The notes beneath the pieces are model-generated. The model saw only the letters and a program-made list of their open reading frames with translations. It made no database searches and was not told the origin of the DNA. Shown piece by piece: positions 7,697 to 15,453 of a DNA stretch of 64,000 nucleotides (position 1 is the stretch's first letter; each line of letters starts with the position of its first letter). The translations under genes were made by a program, and so were the position numbers. Origin of the DNA: an uncultured Prochlorococcus sp. (GTDB lineage Bacteria; Cyanobacteriota; Cyanobacteriia; PCC-6307; Cyanobiaceae); assembly GCA_902521995.1 (NCBI GenBank), contig CABYTO010000002.1:1-64000 (forward strand), given 5' to 3'.

Positions 7697-8863
7697 TTAA
7701 TCCACTATTTTGTATGAAGATTGCCATATATATCTTCCTCTCTTGATGTCTGACTTAACAGCAACACAATTACAAGCAATATTCCATAGAGCTTTGTGTA
7801 TTGGATCGGGATTAAAAAGATATGCTTTTTTAAAGGCTTTTTTAATTAAGAAAGTTGCCTTTTTTGCATGATAATGAGGGATTGTTGGACATACATGATG
7901 AACGGCATGGCTAGAACCTATATTATGGTGAAGAAAATTAAGAATTCTACCGTAAGGCCTGTCAATAGATAGAAATGCTCCTCTCATAAAGGAAAATTCC
8001 GTATTTGAAAGATGAGGTACATCTGAATCTGTATGATGAAGCCATGTATAAACTACTAGCCAACAATTAACAACTAATAAAGGGCCAAAATACAGAGTAA
8101 TTACTGGAAATAATCCATACTTGAAAACTAAATAAACAATGCCCACTAATGTCAAACCTACACCAATATCTGATATCCAAACTTTCTTGGCCCATACTGA
8201 TGGCCATAATGCTTTAGAAAATGGTTTAATTGGCCAAAAATGATTTGAAGTGCCATATTTAACACCTCCTGTACTTCCAGTAAGTAAATAAGCAGGCCAG
8301 CCAAATATAAGATGTAAAACAAGTTGAAGAATTCCATAATTTTTCTTACCTAATGAATTTGAAAAATGTAATTCTTTTTCTCCGCCAACTTTTTCTGTAA
8401 CTCCGTTCCCTTTAATGACTAAAGGGACGTGAGTTTCTCCATTAGTTATGTTATTTGTGAATCGATGATGAACTGCATGAGAACGCTGCCAAGAAAAATA
8501 TGGCACCAGAAGTAATGAATGTAGTAAATAACCAGTTACAGATTCCAATGTTTTGTTTTTACAGAATGCTCCATGCCCACATTCATGGGCAATTACCCAG
8601 AATCCCATTGCAGTGGTACCTGATATTAATGCGTAAATTATCCAAATTGGGATCATTTTTGGGGTAAATGGAATAGATAAACCTATTGCAACTACTAATG
8701 ATTGAATGAAAGCTGATTGTAAAAGATACCTCAAAGAAGTTTTGGTATTGCACCTAAAGTAGTGATCTGGGATAACATCCTTAAATTCTTTTATGCTTGG
8801 AATATCTTTGTCCTTTATTACAAGCGCTTGGCCTTTAAGACCAGAAAATTTTATATTACTCAA
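7697..8863 (-). CDS. acyl-lipid fatty-acid desaturase (Delta12/omega-3 type)
   Basis: It inserts a double bond into membrane-lipid acyl chains, using ferredoxin, oxygen and a di-iron centre held by three His boxes. All are present in 388 residues: HECGH at 93-97, HAVHH at 129-133 and HAVHH at 319-323. The HECGH box and overall layout resemble the DesA/DesB group more than the acyl-CoA Delta9 group. Four to six hydrophobic spans fit the family. The exact position of the double bond cannot be told from sequence alone. Ferredoxin (petF) is encoded at 32915. Confidence 0.88.
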   Translation of the reverse strand: MSNIKFSGLKGQALVIKDKDIPSIKEFKDVIPDHYFRCNTKTSLRYLLQSAFIQSLVVAIGLSIPFTPKMIPIWIIYALISGTTAMGFWVIAHECGHGAFCKNKTLESVTGYLLHSLLLVPYFSWQRSHAVHHRFTNNITNGETHVPLVIKGNGVTEKVGGEKELHFSNSLGKKNYGILQLVLHLIFGWPAYLLTGSTGGVKYGTSNHFWPIKPFSKALWPSVWAKKVWISDIGVGLTLVGIVYLVFKYGLFPVITLYFGPLLVVNCWLVVYTWLHHTDSDVPHLSNTEFSFMRGAFLSIDRPYGRILNFLHHNIGSSHAVHHVCPTIPHYHAKKATFLIKKAFKKAYLFNPDPIHKALWNIACNCVAVKSDIKRGRYIWQSSYKIVD

Positions 8864-9108
8864 ATTTTTGTTGGTTAAGAATTTTGTTAAATAAAAGTGA
8901 ATTTATATGTTCTATTATCCATCACAGTATCTCATAATGAAAAGAATTTATAATTTTTTTTTCGATAAAGTTTTAAGATTTTCATTTCACCTTCAAATAA
9001 AACTATCTTTGCCAAACATTTTTATTTTATTATTTTATCGCAATCTTATTAATTTTTTATTTATTTTTTTTGCTGATTTACTTTCCTCTTCATTAACCCT
9101 TTTTTAAT

Positions 9109-9240
9109 TTAAAGACCGCGTATATACCTCTTAGGTAAACCAGATTGTTTACGTGGCTTTACTAGGATAGGTAAAACAATAACTCCTACTGTAAAAAGAC
9201 AGATTGGAGCAACTACCATCAATATAGATTCTAGAGTCAT
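9109..9240 (-). CDS. 43-residue single-span membrane protein
   Basis: ATG at 9240 to TAA at 9109. Residues 4-26 are hydrophobic (ESILMVVAPICLFTVGVIVL), followed by the basic, Gly/Pro-containing tail KQSGLPKRYIRGL. The size and topology resemble small photosynthetic subunits, but the sequence does not match PsaI, PsbY, PetN or other small subunits I know. Confidence 0.55.
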   Translation of the reverse strand: MTLESILMVVAPICLFTVGVIVLPILVKPRKQSGLPKRYIRGL

Positions 9241-9429
9241 GTATAATTTTGAATTTATTAATAAATAGCAGGATTTTTTTTTAAAGTCATGCGTATTTAT
9301 ATCTATTTTGTGAGAATAGATTCAAAATTTTTATAAATTATTAAGTAAAAAAGAAAAAAAGCTTAAAAAAAAGCAATTTTTTCAAAATTCATCCTATTAA
9401 CTTAATCATTATTTAAATGGTGATTAGTT

Positions 9430-9570
9430 ATGGATCAAGAAAAAAATTGGATGCTTATGACTTATTATTGTCCAACTCATGGTGATTCAGGATTAGTAAA
9501 ACCGATTCAACTAACAAAAAAAGAAATTAGTAAAACATTCTTAATAAAAGGTAGGAGTTCTAAAAATTAA
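9430..9570 (+). CDS. 46-residue soluble hypothetical protein
   Basis: ATG to TAA. It contains MTYYCPTHGDSGLVKP in the N-terminal half, and the tail KKEISKTFLIKG is basic. CPTHG could be half of a metal site. The coding frame is clean and isolated by non-coding AT-rich DNA on both sides. No function is recognised. Confidence 0.5.
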   Translation: MDQEKNWMLMTYYCPTHGDSGLVKPIQLTKKEISKTFLIKGRSSKN

Positions 9571-9701
9571 TTTTTAGAATAAAACTATAGTTTTATGAAA
9601 ATGTTCTAAATCTTGATTGAAATCTGATTAATTAAAATCCTGCAAAATACCATAAGCTGTTTTTTTATCATCAGTATTAGAAATATATAGAAAAACATAT
9701 C

Positions 9702-9854
9702 TTAATTTGTATCAGAATCGCATGTTAATTCACATTGATTAAGATCGTGTGATGATATCTTTTCTAAAATTCTTAACATATCAATTTCGGAAAGCTCTCC
9801 ATTCGAGTTCCATTTTAAAGTTGTTTTCCTTTGAGGTGAATTTTTTTTATTCAT
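9702..9854 (-). CDS. 50-residue hypothetical protein with a strong ribosome-binding site
   Basis: ATG at 9854 to TAA at 9702. It reads TTLKWNSNGELSEIDMLRIL and ends CELTCDSDTN, with a CxxxC pair near the C terminus. It overlaps the end of the upstream twin-CX3C gene by 8 bp and is preceded by a perfect Shine-Dalgarno inside that gene. The two are therefore probably translated together, and both products carry CxxxC pairs. Confidence 0.6.
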   Translation of the reverse strand: MNKKNSPQRKTTLKWNSNGELSEIDMLRILEKISSHDLNQCELTCDSDTN

Positions 9855-10005
9855 TTTGATCACCTCCCTTTAAATGAACTTCTAAACAACGAGTAATACA
9901 TTCTTGATGACCATCCACAATACTGCATTCAGTAATACACTCGAAATATGAATTAATAGAATCTATTTCTGTATTCTGGTTGGTAGAAACAAATGAATCA
10001 CTCAT
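9847..10005 (-). CDS. 52-residue twin-CX3C miniprotein
   Basis: Two nearly repeated motifs, ECITEC and ECITRC, put cysteines in CX3C pairs separated by eight residues, within YFECITECSIVDGHQECITR. This looks like a short helical hairpin closed by two disulfides or holding a metal, a plan shared by small Tim chaperones but here too short to call homologous. The start is taken at the ATG at 10005; an in-frame ATG at 10056 would add 17 residues. It is cotranscribed with the 50-residue protein at 9702. No named family is recognised. Confidence 0.6.
   Translation of the reverse strand: MSDSFVSTNQNTEIDSINSYFECITECSIVDGHQECITRCLEVHLKGGDQNE
9858..9867 (-). promoter_or_regulatory. unusually strong Shine-Dalgarno site
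   Basis: On the minus strand the sequence is GGAGGTGATC, ten bases fully complementary to the anti-Shine-Dalgarno end of 16S rRNA. It lies 8 nt (counted from GGAGG) before the ATG at 9854. It is inside the coding end of the upstream gene and encodes part of KGGDQ. Confidence 0.7.
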
Positions 10006-10294
10006 AATATTGTTGGATTTATTTGGAATAGAGATATAGCACGGATTGATGTTCAATAATTTAATTTATTAAGTGAATCAGAAAAAATAAGTATTATTTA
10101 CTAAATTTTTTTTGCAACTGGTTTACCTTGAAAAAGATAGTAATATCCTTCACTTTAAAACAAAAAAGTAAAAATTAATTTTGATTATTTAATATTAAAT
10201 TTAAAAAGCAATCTTCTAAAAAATCAGCATAAAGACTGATTTACTTTTCAGTAATTTAGTTAGATGATTAATAAGTACACTTTTAGATTTTCAA

Positions 10295-10447
10295 ATGAAA
10301 TCAGTAATTACTTGGCTTTCGAAAATGTTAGAGGGTATGGCAAATGCTTTTATGCATCCTTTAAAGAATGACTTGCCTCCATCTATTGGTACTCATGCAT
10401 ATAGCAGTATTCCTCTAAAAAGAAAATTGAGAAGAAGGTTGAATTAG
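10295..10447 (+). CDS. 50-residue basic hypothetical protein
   Basis: ATG to TAG. An N-terminal amphipathic segment MKSVITWLSKMLEGMANAF is followed by PLKNDLPPSIGTHAYSSIP and a very basic end, KRKLRRRLN. It stops 3 bp before the convergent desaturase gene. A nucleic-acid or membrane-surface role is possible, but nothing specific can be said. Confidence 0.5.
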   Translation: MKSVITWLSKMLEGMANAFMHPLKNDLPPSIGTHAYSSIPLKRKLRRRLN

Positions 10448-10450
10448 GTA

Positions 10451-11581
10451 TTAATTTATTGGAATTAATTTTTCATTTTTATTATCCCAAATAATATATT
10501 TGAAGCAGTTTGAAAAATCGCTTAATTTTAAGAACTTTGATTGTTGGAGCAAATGAATGTTTGCTTTATGACAAGCTCTTAAATTGTAATTTGGTATTCT
10601 TTCAGAGAGATGATGAATGCTGTGGAAGGATATGTCTGCTAAAAACCAATTTAGCCAGTTAGGGATATCTAAATTGCTACTACCTAAAATCGCTCCATCG
10701 ATGAGATCCCAATTCTTTGTATTTTTAGCATATGCATTCTCATAGTTATGTTGTACGAAAAAAACACATATTAAAATTGCGGCTGATACGGTCAATGTTA
10801 TGGAATAAAATGATAAGAAAAAAACTAACCCTAGCCATTTACACATAAAAATCCACCCTATTATCACTACTATGTTATTAATTGCTAATTCACATAGTTC
10901 ACTGAAATTATCTCCATAATCAGAAAAAGGTGGTTTGACTCTTGATTTAATAGCTAAAAGTTGAGGAATTTCTCTTTTTTTTATTTTGATAAAAGTCTCT
11001 TCCAATATATCTTTAATGAAATTAAACACAATAATGACAAGTCCTAATCTAGGTTTTAAAACTAAGTAAAAAAAACCGCCAGGGAAAAGCATCATCCAGT
11101 TTCGACTTACTTTATAAAATATTTGCTCTCTTTTTGTAAGAGAATCATAATCTTCAAGACTTAAAACATCTATTGGCCCTTTGTAAATTTCCCAATTTCC
11201 ATTATTTCTATGATGAAATGCATGATCAATTGACCATGACTTCTGGGGAATGCCATTAACCAATCCAAGTAAAAATCCAAAAAAGCGGTTTAATTTCCGT
11301 TTTGTAAAAAGAGAATTATGACCGCAATCATGCATTAATGAGAAGGTTCGAGAAGAGAATAGAGTTAGAAGAACTAAAAAAGGTATCAATAGAAATCCTT
11401 TAATCAATAATGAAAAAGGTTGATTTATTATTTGGTGGACGATTAACCAAATTGAAAAGATTGGGAAGATAGTAGAAATAATTTGATAAGAAGCTCTAAT
11501 ATTATTTCTTTTTAAAAATGGTTTTATTAAAAAATCGCCTCTATTTACTGTAAGCATATTTTTCTTAATTTTTTGATACAA
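10451..11581 (-). CDS. second membrane fatty-acid desaturase family protein
   Basis: The protein has 376 residues with the di-iron His boxes HDCGH at 84-88, HAFHH at 120-124 and HSIHH at 320-324, and an extra HNYENAY at 278. Hydrophobic spans lie near 32-75 and 232-276. It differs clearly from the desaturase at 7697, so it probably acts on another position or lipid. Carotenoid-modifying enzymes share the same box plan and cannot be ruled out. It likely draws electrons from ferredoxin. Confidence 0.82.
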   Translation of the reverse strand: MYQKIKKNMLTVNRGDFLIKPFLKRNNIRASYQIISTIFPIFSIWLIVHQIINQPFSLLIKGFLLIPFLVLLTLFSSRTFSLMHDCGHNSLFTKRKLNRFFGFLLGLVNGIPQKSWSIDHAFHHRNNGNWEIYKGPIDVLSLEDYDSLTKREQIFYKVSRNWMMLFPGGFFYLVLKPRLGLVIIVFNFIKDILEETFIKIKKREIPQLLAIKSRVKPPFSDYGDNFSELCELAINNIVVIIGWIFMCKWLGLVFFLSFYSITLTVSAAILICVFFVQHNYENAYAKNTKNWDLIDGAILGSSNLDIPNWLNWFLADISFHSIHHLSERIPNYNLRACHKANIHLLQQSKFLKLSDFSNCFKYIIWDNKNEKLIPIN

Positions 11582-11638
11582 GCAATTTTTAAAAAATATT
11601 GATTATTTAATAAACAATAAAAATATTTTAAAACCATA

Positions 11639-11794
11639 CTAAAGAATGAATTCTTTAGACATAGTTCTCAATTGATCTAAATTTAATCTTTCTAAGTAAT
11701 TTTTAAAGTCATTAAGATTTTTATAAGAGTCCGAATTTTTACTCTCGTAAAGAAGACTATTAGAAATTAACTCAATAAGATGATCTTTATCCAT
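11639..11794 (-). CDS. 51-residue soluble helical hypothetical protein
   Basis: ATG at 11794 to TAG at 11639. It starts MDKDHLIELISNSLLYE and ends LERLNLDQLRTMSKEFIL, and looks fully helical and charged. It lies 57 bp upstream of the desaturase on the same strand. No family is recognised. Confidence 0.5.
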   Translation of the reverse strand: MDKDHLIELISNSLLYESKNSDSYKNLNDFKNYLERLNLDQLRTMSKEFIL

Positions 11795-11880
11795 ATCCCC
11801 TTATAGACCAAAATTACTGTTAAAAAAATTAAGGTCTTGAATTCGAGATCATTAACTCATCTCTATTTAAAAGTAATTTT

Positions 11881-12099
11881 TTATAATTTTTTTAAATCTT
11901 GTTCTATTTTTTCTAATCTTTCATTTAATTCTTTTTGTTCCTTAATTAAGGCTTTTTTCTTTTCTGCAAGCTCTTTATTCAAAGGAGAATTGAAATATTT
12001 TTGGTAAGAGATAAAAAAAACTGCTATCGCTACTGCAATGCCAAGAGCACCAATAATTAAAATTGGAGATGAAGGGAAGTCGTAAAATGGTATTGACAA
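11881..12099 (-). CDS. 72-residue membrane-anchored coiled-coil protein
   Basis: Residues 11-31 form one membrane span (SPILIIGALGIAVAIAVFFI). Residues 40-72 are a heptad-like charged helix rich in Glu and Lys (EQKELNERLEKIEQDLKKL), a probable coiled coil. This layout suggests an oligomerising anchor or a small scaffold at the membrane. No named family is recognised. Confidence 0.6.
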   Translation of the reverse strand: MSIPFYDFPSSPILIIGALGIAVAIAVFFISYQKYFNSPLNKELAEKKKALIKEQKELNERLEKIEQDLKKL

Positions 12100-12305
12100 T
12101 GTAATTTACTAAAAAATAAATTCTTGCTATCTCATAAACAAAAAAATGAGTAATAAATACTTATTCTTTAAAAAGCTTTATGGTAATTATGCTGGTTATT
12201 TTGTAAAAAAATAAGGTTAATCTTTAATATAATTTTTAAAATAAGTATTTGTACAGCTGTCAAAAAATGAATAACTAATAATGATTAAACTAGTAAAATT
12301 TTTTT

Positions 12306-12623
12306 ATGAAGAAAATCATAAATAAAAAAAATAATAAAAATGAACCATGGTTTAAATGGTTAACTAGAGAACTTAATTCTTATGAAGCTTTTCAGGATTT
12401 CGAATCAGGCAAGAATCCACTAGATGTAGCAGAGGCTTTTATTTCTAGAAATAGTACTGCTATTTCAGAAGTTTTCGATGATTTTGATGAAGAAGATAAA
12501 AATACACTCGATCAGTTTCTTAAGTTAACCGAATGCGAGATGCATGTGTTTAGAATTCTTGAAAAACAAATAGAGTTAAGAAAAAAGGTAAGGTTTGTAG
12601 ATTTTAAAAAAAGAAAAAAATGA
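12306..12623 (+). CDS. 105-residue hypothetical protein, paralogue of the one at 23048
   Basis: It shares with the 88-residue protein at 23048 a WF.W opening, an AE.F...N block and a DE..... L..F.KL.E.E.H ending (EPWFKWLTREL, DVAEAFISRN, LDQFLKLTECEMHV). The core is helical and acidic, with no membrane span. An extra basic head (MKKIINKKNN) and tail (RFVDFKKRKK) are unique to this copy. The family is probably cyanobacterial; the role is unknown. Confidence 0.65.
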   Translation: MKKIINKKNNKNEPWFKWLTRELNSYEAFQDFESGKNPLDVAEAFISRNSTAISEVFDDFDEEDKNTLDQFLKLTECEMHVFRILEKQIELRKKVRFVDFKKRKK

Positions 12624-12634
12624 GGAGTTAATTT

Positions 12635-12970
12635 CTATATAAGTTTATTTTTCCCATTACCAGTCTTACCAAAGCCTAGCCAGATGAACCACAAGATCCA
12701 TCCTAAGATAGGTATTAAATTAATAAAGATCCATTTCCAATCCTTTCCAAAATCTTTGATTCTTCTTACATCAATAGCTATTTGAGGAATGATACAAACT
12801 ATTCCGTAAGCATTGAAACCAAACGTTTTTAAAAATATTGGGATAGTTAGGAAAGAAATTATAAGATTCGCTAGTTGAACTAACCACCAGTCCGATCGAG
12901 ATGTGAATCCTTTGAAGTCTATAGCTTTAATCCAAAACTCTTTATATGCGTTTAAAAAGTCATTAAACAT
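12635..12970 (-). CDS. DUF805 family membrane protein
   Basis: The protein has 111 residues. The N-terminal NAYKEFWIKAIDFKGFTSRS and WW..Q motif are typical of DUF805. Three hydrophobic spans follow, ending in the conserved type of segment ILGWILWFIWLGFGKTG. Members sit in the inner membrane; biochemical function is not established. It is convergent with the gene ending at 12623. Confidence 0.8.
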   Translation of the reverse strand: MFNDFLNAYKEFWIKAIDFKGFTSRSDWWLVQLANLIISFLTIPIFLKTFGFNAYGIVCIIPQIAIDVRRIKDFGKDWKWIFINLIPILGWILWFIWLGFGKTGNGKNKLI

Positions 12971-13035
12971 AAATTAAAAACTCAAAGAATCTAACATTAT
13001 CAATTTAATCTTTAATTTATAAAAATTTTATTTAT

Positions 13036-13197
13036 TTACTTAATAGGATCAAATAAATTCATATCATTTGAATCTTGTTTTGAAATCTCATTTTGATTTG
13101 GTAATGAACAGAATCCGTCTTTGCAAATCATCTTTTCTTTTGCAATAATTTTAGTCTTTGAGAATATGTTTTTGTTATTTGAAGATTCTTTCAACAT
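13036..13197 (-). CDS. 53-residue hypothetical protein
   Basis: ATG at 13197 to TAA at 13036. It is soluble and contains KEKMICKDGFCSLPNQNE, with a CX4C pair in the middle, and the end SNDMNLFDPIK. The CKDGFCSLP stretch resembles short metal or thiol motifs, but no family is recognised. Confidence 0.45.
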   Translation of the reverse strand: MLKESSNNKNIFSKTKIIAKEKMICKDGFCSLPNQNEISKQDSNDMNLFDPIK

Positions 13198-13270
13198 TTA
13201 TATAAAAAATTAAATCCAATATTAAATTAATAACTCAATTTATTTTGATAAGCAACAAAATTAATATTAA

Positions 13271-13459
13271 TTATTTATTTATTTTTTTTGGTTTGGTAAG
13301 TCTCTCCAAAACAGCGCCATTATATAAATGAATAAAGATAAAGAACAAATATAAAGTAAAGAATTTAGATGCATGTTTATTTATTAAAGTAATAACAAAG
13401 AAGGGCCTTTCATAAAAATGGGATTTTAACGGATTGGTAATTTTTGTCTTAGCAATCAA
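13271..13459 (-). CDS. possible 62-residue membrane protein
   Basis: The frame starts with TTG at 13459. A hydrophobic span lies in FFTLYLFFIFIHLY, followed by NGAVLERLTKPKKINK, which looks protein-like. There is no ATG and no clear ribosome-binding site, so the start and even the gene are uncertain. Confidence 0.3.
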   Translation of the reverse strand: MIAKTKITNPLKSHFYERPFFVITLINKHASKFFTLYLFFIFIHLYNGAVLERLTKPKKINK

Positions 13460-13618
13460 GCAAATTCTAGTATTTATTTAAGTTTTTTATGTTTTTCCCA
13501 AACTTTAAGAAGGAAAAGTTTTTAAACTTTTGGAATATATCTATTTAGTTAGTAAAACTTATAAATCTAGGAGTTTTACAAATCTAATCAAATTCTACTT
13601 TTTGTATGTTTATTGTAT

Positions 13619-13759
13619 TCACGATCTATCCTTATTTATTTCTGTTAAAGCTTTTCTACCTTCCTTAAGAGTTCTTAAGACGAGCCAGGTTATAGAGGAA
13701 ATCATAAGGACTATAAGTATAATTAGAGAAATATGAGTTGTATCGATATTGTTGGCCAA
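13619..13759 (-). CDS. 46-residue single-span membrane protein
   Basis: TTG at 13759 to TGA at 13619. The N terminus ANNIDTTH is followed by the span ISLIILIVLMISSITWLVL and a charged tail, RTLKEGRKALTEINKDRS. The clean span-plus-basic-tail plan argues that this strand is the coding one rather than the overlapping plus-strand frame. An internal ATG (codon 19) is the only alternative start. Confidence 0.45.
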   Translation of the reverse strand: MANNIDTTHISLIILIVLMISSITWLVLRTLKEGRKALTEINKDRS

Positions 13760-13803
13760 TTTAATTAAATTCTTTATGAGTCTTTAATTTAAAAATTAAA
13801 AAT

Positions 13804-13986
13804 TCAAACGTCTGATCTAGAGTAAGCAGGTATTAGCATTCCACCATCTTGATCGTCATTATTGTCATCATCAAAACCACCCCCCAGGAGTAATTCAATA
13901 ATTACAAGTAAAGCTATTGGATAAAGACACCATAATATTGCTGTAAAAGGACTTACTGAAGAAGAAGCTGTGTAAAATTCTGTCAT
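13804..13986 (-). CDS. 60-residue membrane protein with an acidic DDQDGG tail
   Basis: One membrane span (about residues 15-35, ending in ALLVIIELLLGGG) is followed by FDDDNNDDQDGGMLIPAY. The same arrangement, a span followed by DDDDQDGG, occurs in the 44-residue protein at 15123, so the two form a small family. The Asp cluster could bind Ca or Mg at the membrane surface. No named family is known to me with certainty. Confidence 0.6.
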   Translation of the reverse strand: MTEFYTASSSVSPFTAILWCLYPIALLVIIELLLGGGFDDDNNDDQDGGMLIPAYSRSDV

Positions 13987-14271
13987 AGATAGATATTAAT
14001 CTAAAGAAACAACAATTGTGGATCCTCTGGGTAGTGTTTTATTCAATATTTCTATAAATATTTTTTAAAAACTTTTCTCTTGCGCATGAATATATCTTTG
14101 GTACGTATTGATATTTTTATTCTTCAAAATCAATTTGAATAATAATTTTCTTGAACCTACTGAGAAACTAATAATGACATAATGAATAGCGCAATTGTTA
14201 TTTTTTATACTTAACAATAATTGTGCAATTTTGATTAAAAAACTATTATTTATCTTGATTTTATAAATTCT

Positions 14272-14403
14272 ATGTTTTCTTTCACTTTTGATCCTTTGGC
14301 TGCGATATTTGGTATATCAGGAATTGTAGGCTTCTTTTTCTTCTTTTCTGCTGCTAAGGGAACTTCCAGTATCAATACAAAACCAAAAAAGGATTTAGAT
14401 TAG
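14272..14403 (+). CDS. 43-residue single-span membrane protein
   Basis: ATG to TAG. Residues 2-28 are hydrophobic and Phe-rich (FGISGIVGFFFFFSAAKG), and the tail INTKPKKDLD is charged. Function is unknown; size and topology match the other one-span proteins here. Confidence 0.5.
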   Translation: MFSFTFDPLAAIFGISGIVGFFFFFSAAKGTSSINTKPKKDLD

Positions 14404-14464
14404 AACTTATTCTGTCAGAAAACTAAATTGAAATTTTATATTTAGCCTTTAAAAGGCTTGTTTA

Positions 14465-14638
14465 TTAATACTTATTCCATTGTTTAGAAATAAATTCAAG
14501 AAAATCTTTTAGATCCTCTTCAGGACAATTTGTTTGTTTTTGTAAATCAATGCAAATTTGCTTAATATTTTCAAAGGCCTTTTTTACTATTTCGTTTTTT
14601 TCAATAACCTCAAAATATTCTTGATCTGTAAAAGGCAT
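14465..14638 (-). CDS. 57-residue acidic helical hypothetical protein
   Basis: ATG at 14638 to TAA at 14465. It reads TDQEYFEVIEKNEIVKKAF and ends LKDFLEFISKQWNKY, with two Cys (ICIDLQKQTNCPEED). It is soluble and probably a helical bundle of two or three helices. No family is recognised. Confidence 0.5.
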   Translation of the reverse strand: MPFTDQEYFEVIEKNEIVKKAFENIKQICIDLQKQTNCPEEDLKDFLEFISKQWNKY

Positions 14639-14728
14639 AATATTAGTTCCCTACTTGAAAATTACTTATTAACCATATTTTATCTATATTGACTTAACAG
14701 TAAAGAAGAAAAAATCTTTTTCTTAGAT

Positions 14729-15004
14729 TTAGCTACCCAATCGATAATGTTTTTTAATGCTTTTGGTTACATCCCATTCGCAGTTAAGTCCAGCAGGAAA
14801 CTCAACTAGATCTCCAGCTTTAATAACGTAAATGTCACCGTTTTGGGTACTTATTTTCGCTAGACCTTCAATAATTAAGCAAATTTCCTTTTCATCGTAA
14901 TTCCATTGAAATTTGCTTGGCTCACATTCCCAAATAGGCCAACTTTTTATTCCATACTGAATTATCACGCTTGCACTACAGGGGGAAGATATTAGAACTT
15001 TCAC
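14729..15004 (-). CDS. small cupin-domain protein (DUF861/cupin_3 type)
   Basis: The protein has 91 residues, a single cupin barrel. WPIWECEPSKFQWNYDEKE leads into ICLIIEGLAKI, and GDLVEFPAGLNCEWDV forms the second cupin motif. In this subgroup the metal-binding histidines are mostly replaced, with Glu retained. Members resemble the EutQ and ureidoglycolate-type cupins, but the substrate is unknown. The gene stands alone. Confidence 0.8.
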   Translation of the reverse strand: MKVLISSPCSASVIIQYGIKSWPIWECEPSKFQWNYDEKEICLIIEGLAKISTQNGDIYVIKAGDLVEFPAGLNCEWDVTKSIKKHYRLGS

Positions 15005-15122
15005 AAAATAGTTCGGATATTTTTTTCATTTTACAAATAAAAGAAATATTTAATTTCGAGAATGTGTATTTCTTTACGGTCTTTTATTTTTTTTCGTTTA
15101 TCATAAAAAAAATTTCTAATTT

Positions 15123-15257
15123 ATGGATGAGCTTTCTGTATTGTCAATTTCGCTATCTATAGCTTCTCTAGGAATATTTCTTTTATTTTTCGCTTCAAAT
15201 GATGATGATGACCAAGATGGAGGTAAGTTGATTAAATCATTAGAAAGAATTAATTAA
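15123..15257 (+). CDS. 44-residue membrane protein with a DDDDQDGG tail
   Basis: ATG to TAA. The span LSVLSISLSIASLGIFLLFF is followed by ASNDDDDQDGGKLIK and a short charged end. It shares the membrane-span-plus-DDQDGG plan with the protein at 13804. Its last four bases overlap the convergent 40-residue gene in a TTAATTAA palindrome. Confidence 0.5.
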   Translation: MDELSVLSISLSIASLGIFLLFFASNDDDDQDGGKLIKSLERIN

Positions 15258-15376
15258 TTCCAAGTAAATAAAACATTTAATAGGGATTTATAACCTATAA
15301 AACCTCCATAAATGCAGCTTAAAAAAATAATATAAACTTCCAAAGTGCCCAGTCTTTTTTTCTTTAATGATTTCAT
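15254..15376 (-). CDS. 40-residue single-span membrane protein
   Basis: ATG at 15376 to TAA at 15254. A basic head (MKSLKKKRLG) precedes the span TLEVYIIFLSCIYGGFIGY. By the positive-inside rule the N terminus should be cytoplasmic. Function is unknown. Confidence 0.45.
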   Translation of the reverse strand: MKSLKKKRLGTLEVYIIFLSCIYGGFIGYKSLLNVLFTWN

Positions 15377-15453
15377 TGTTTTGAGTCTTTATAAGATAAT
15401 TTTATTTAATTTGATTTTTATTAACATGAGTATTTTTTACATTAACTCACAGA

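Noticed and set aside
8907-9107. 66-codon plus-strand frame after the desaturase
   Set aside because: It is Phe/Leu/Ile-rich without a clear plan, has no ribosome-binding site, and looks like AT-rich intergenic DNA.
12146-12214. 22-codon plus-strand frame MSNKYLFFKKLYGNY...
   Set aside because: It is too short, with no terminator or partner; coding cannot be told from chance.
13530-13736. 68-codon plus-strand frame
   Set aside because: The opposite strand (13619-13759) gives a cleaner protein with one span and a basic tail, so this is probably its shadow.
14180-14240. Imperfect inverted repeat GCGCAATTGTTATT ... AATAATTGTGC
   Set aside because: It is AT-rich with mismatches and no T run in the right place; likely chance.
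14971-15162. 63-codon plus-strand frame between the cupin and the DDQDGG protein
   Set aside because: It overlaps both neighbours in other frames and has only random hydrophobic composition.
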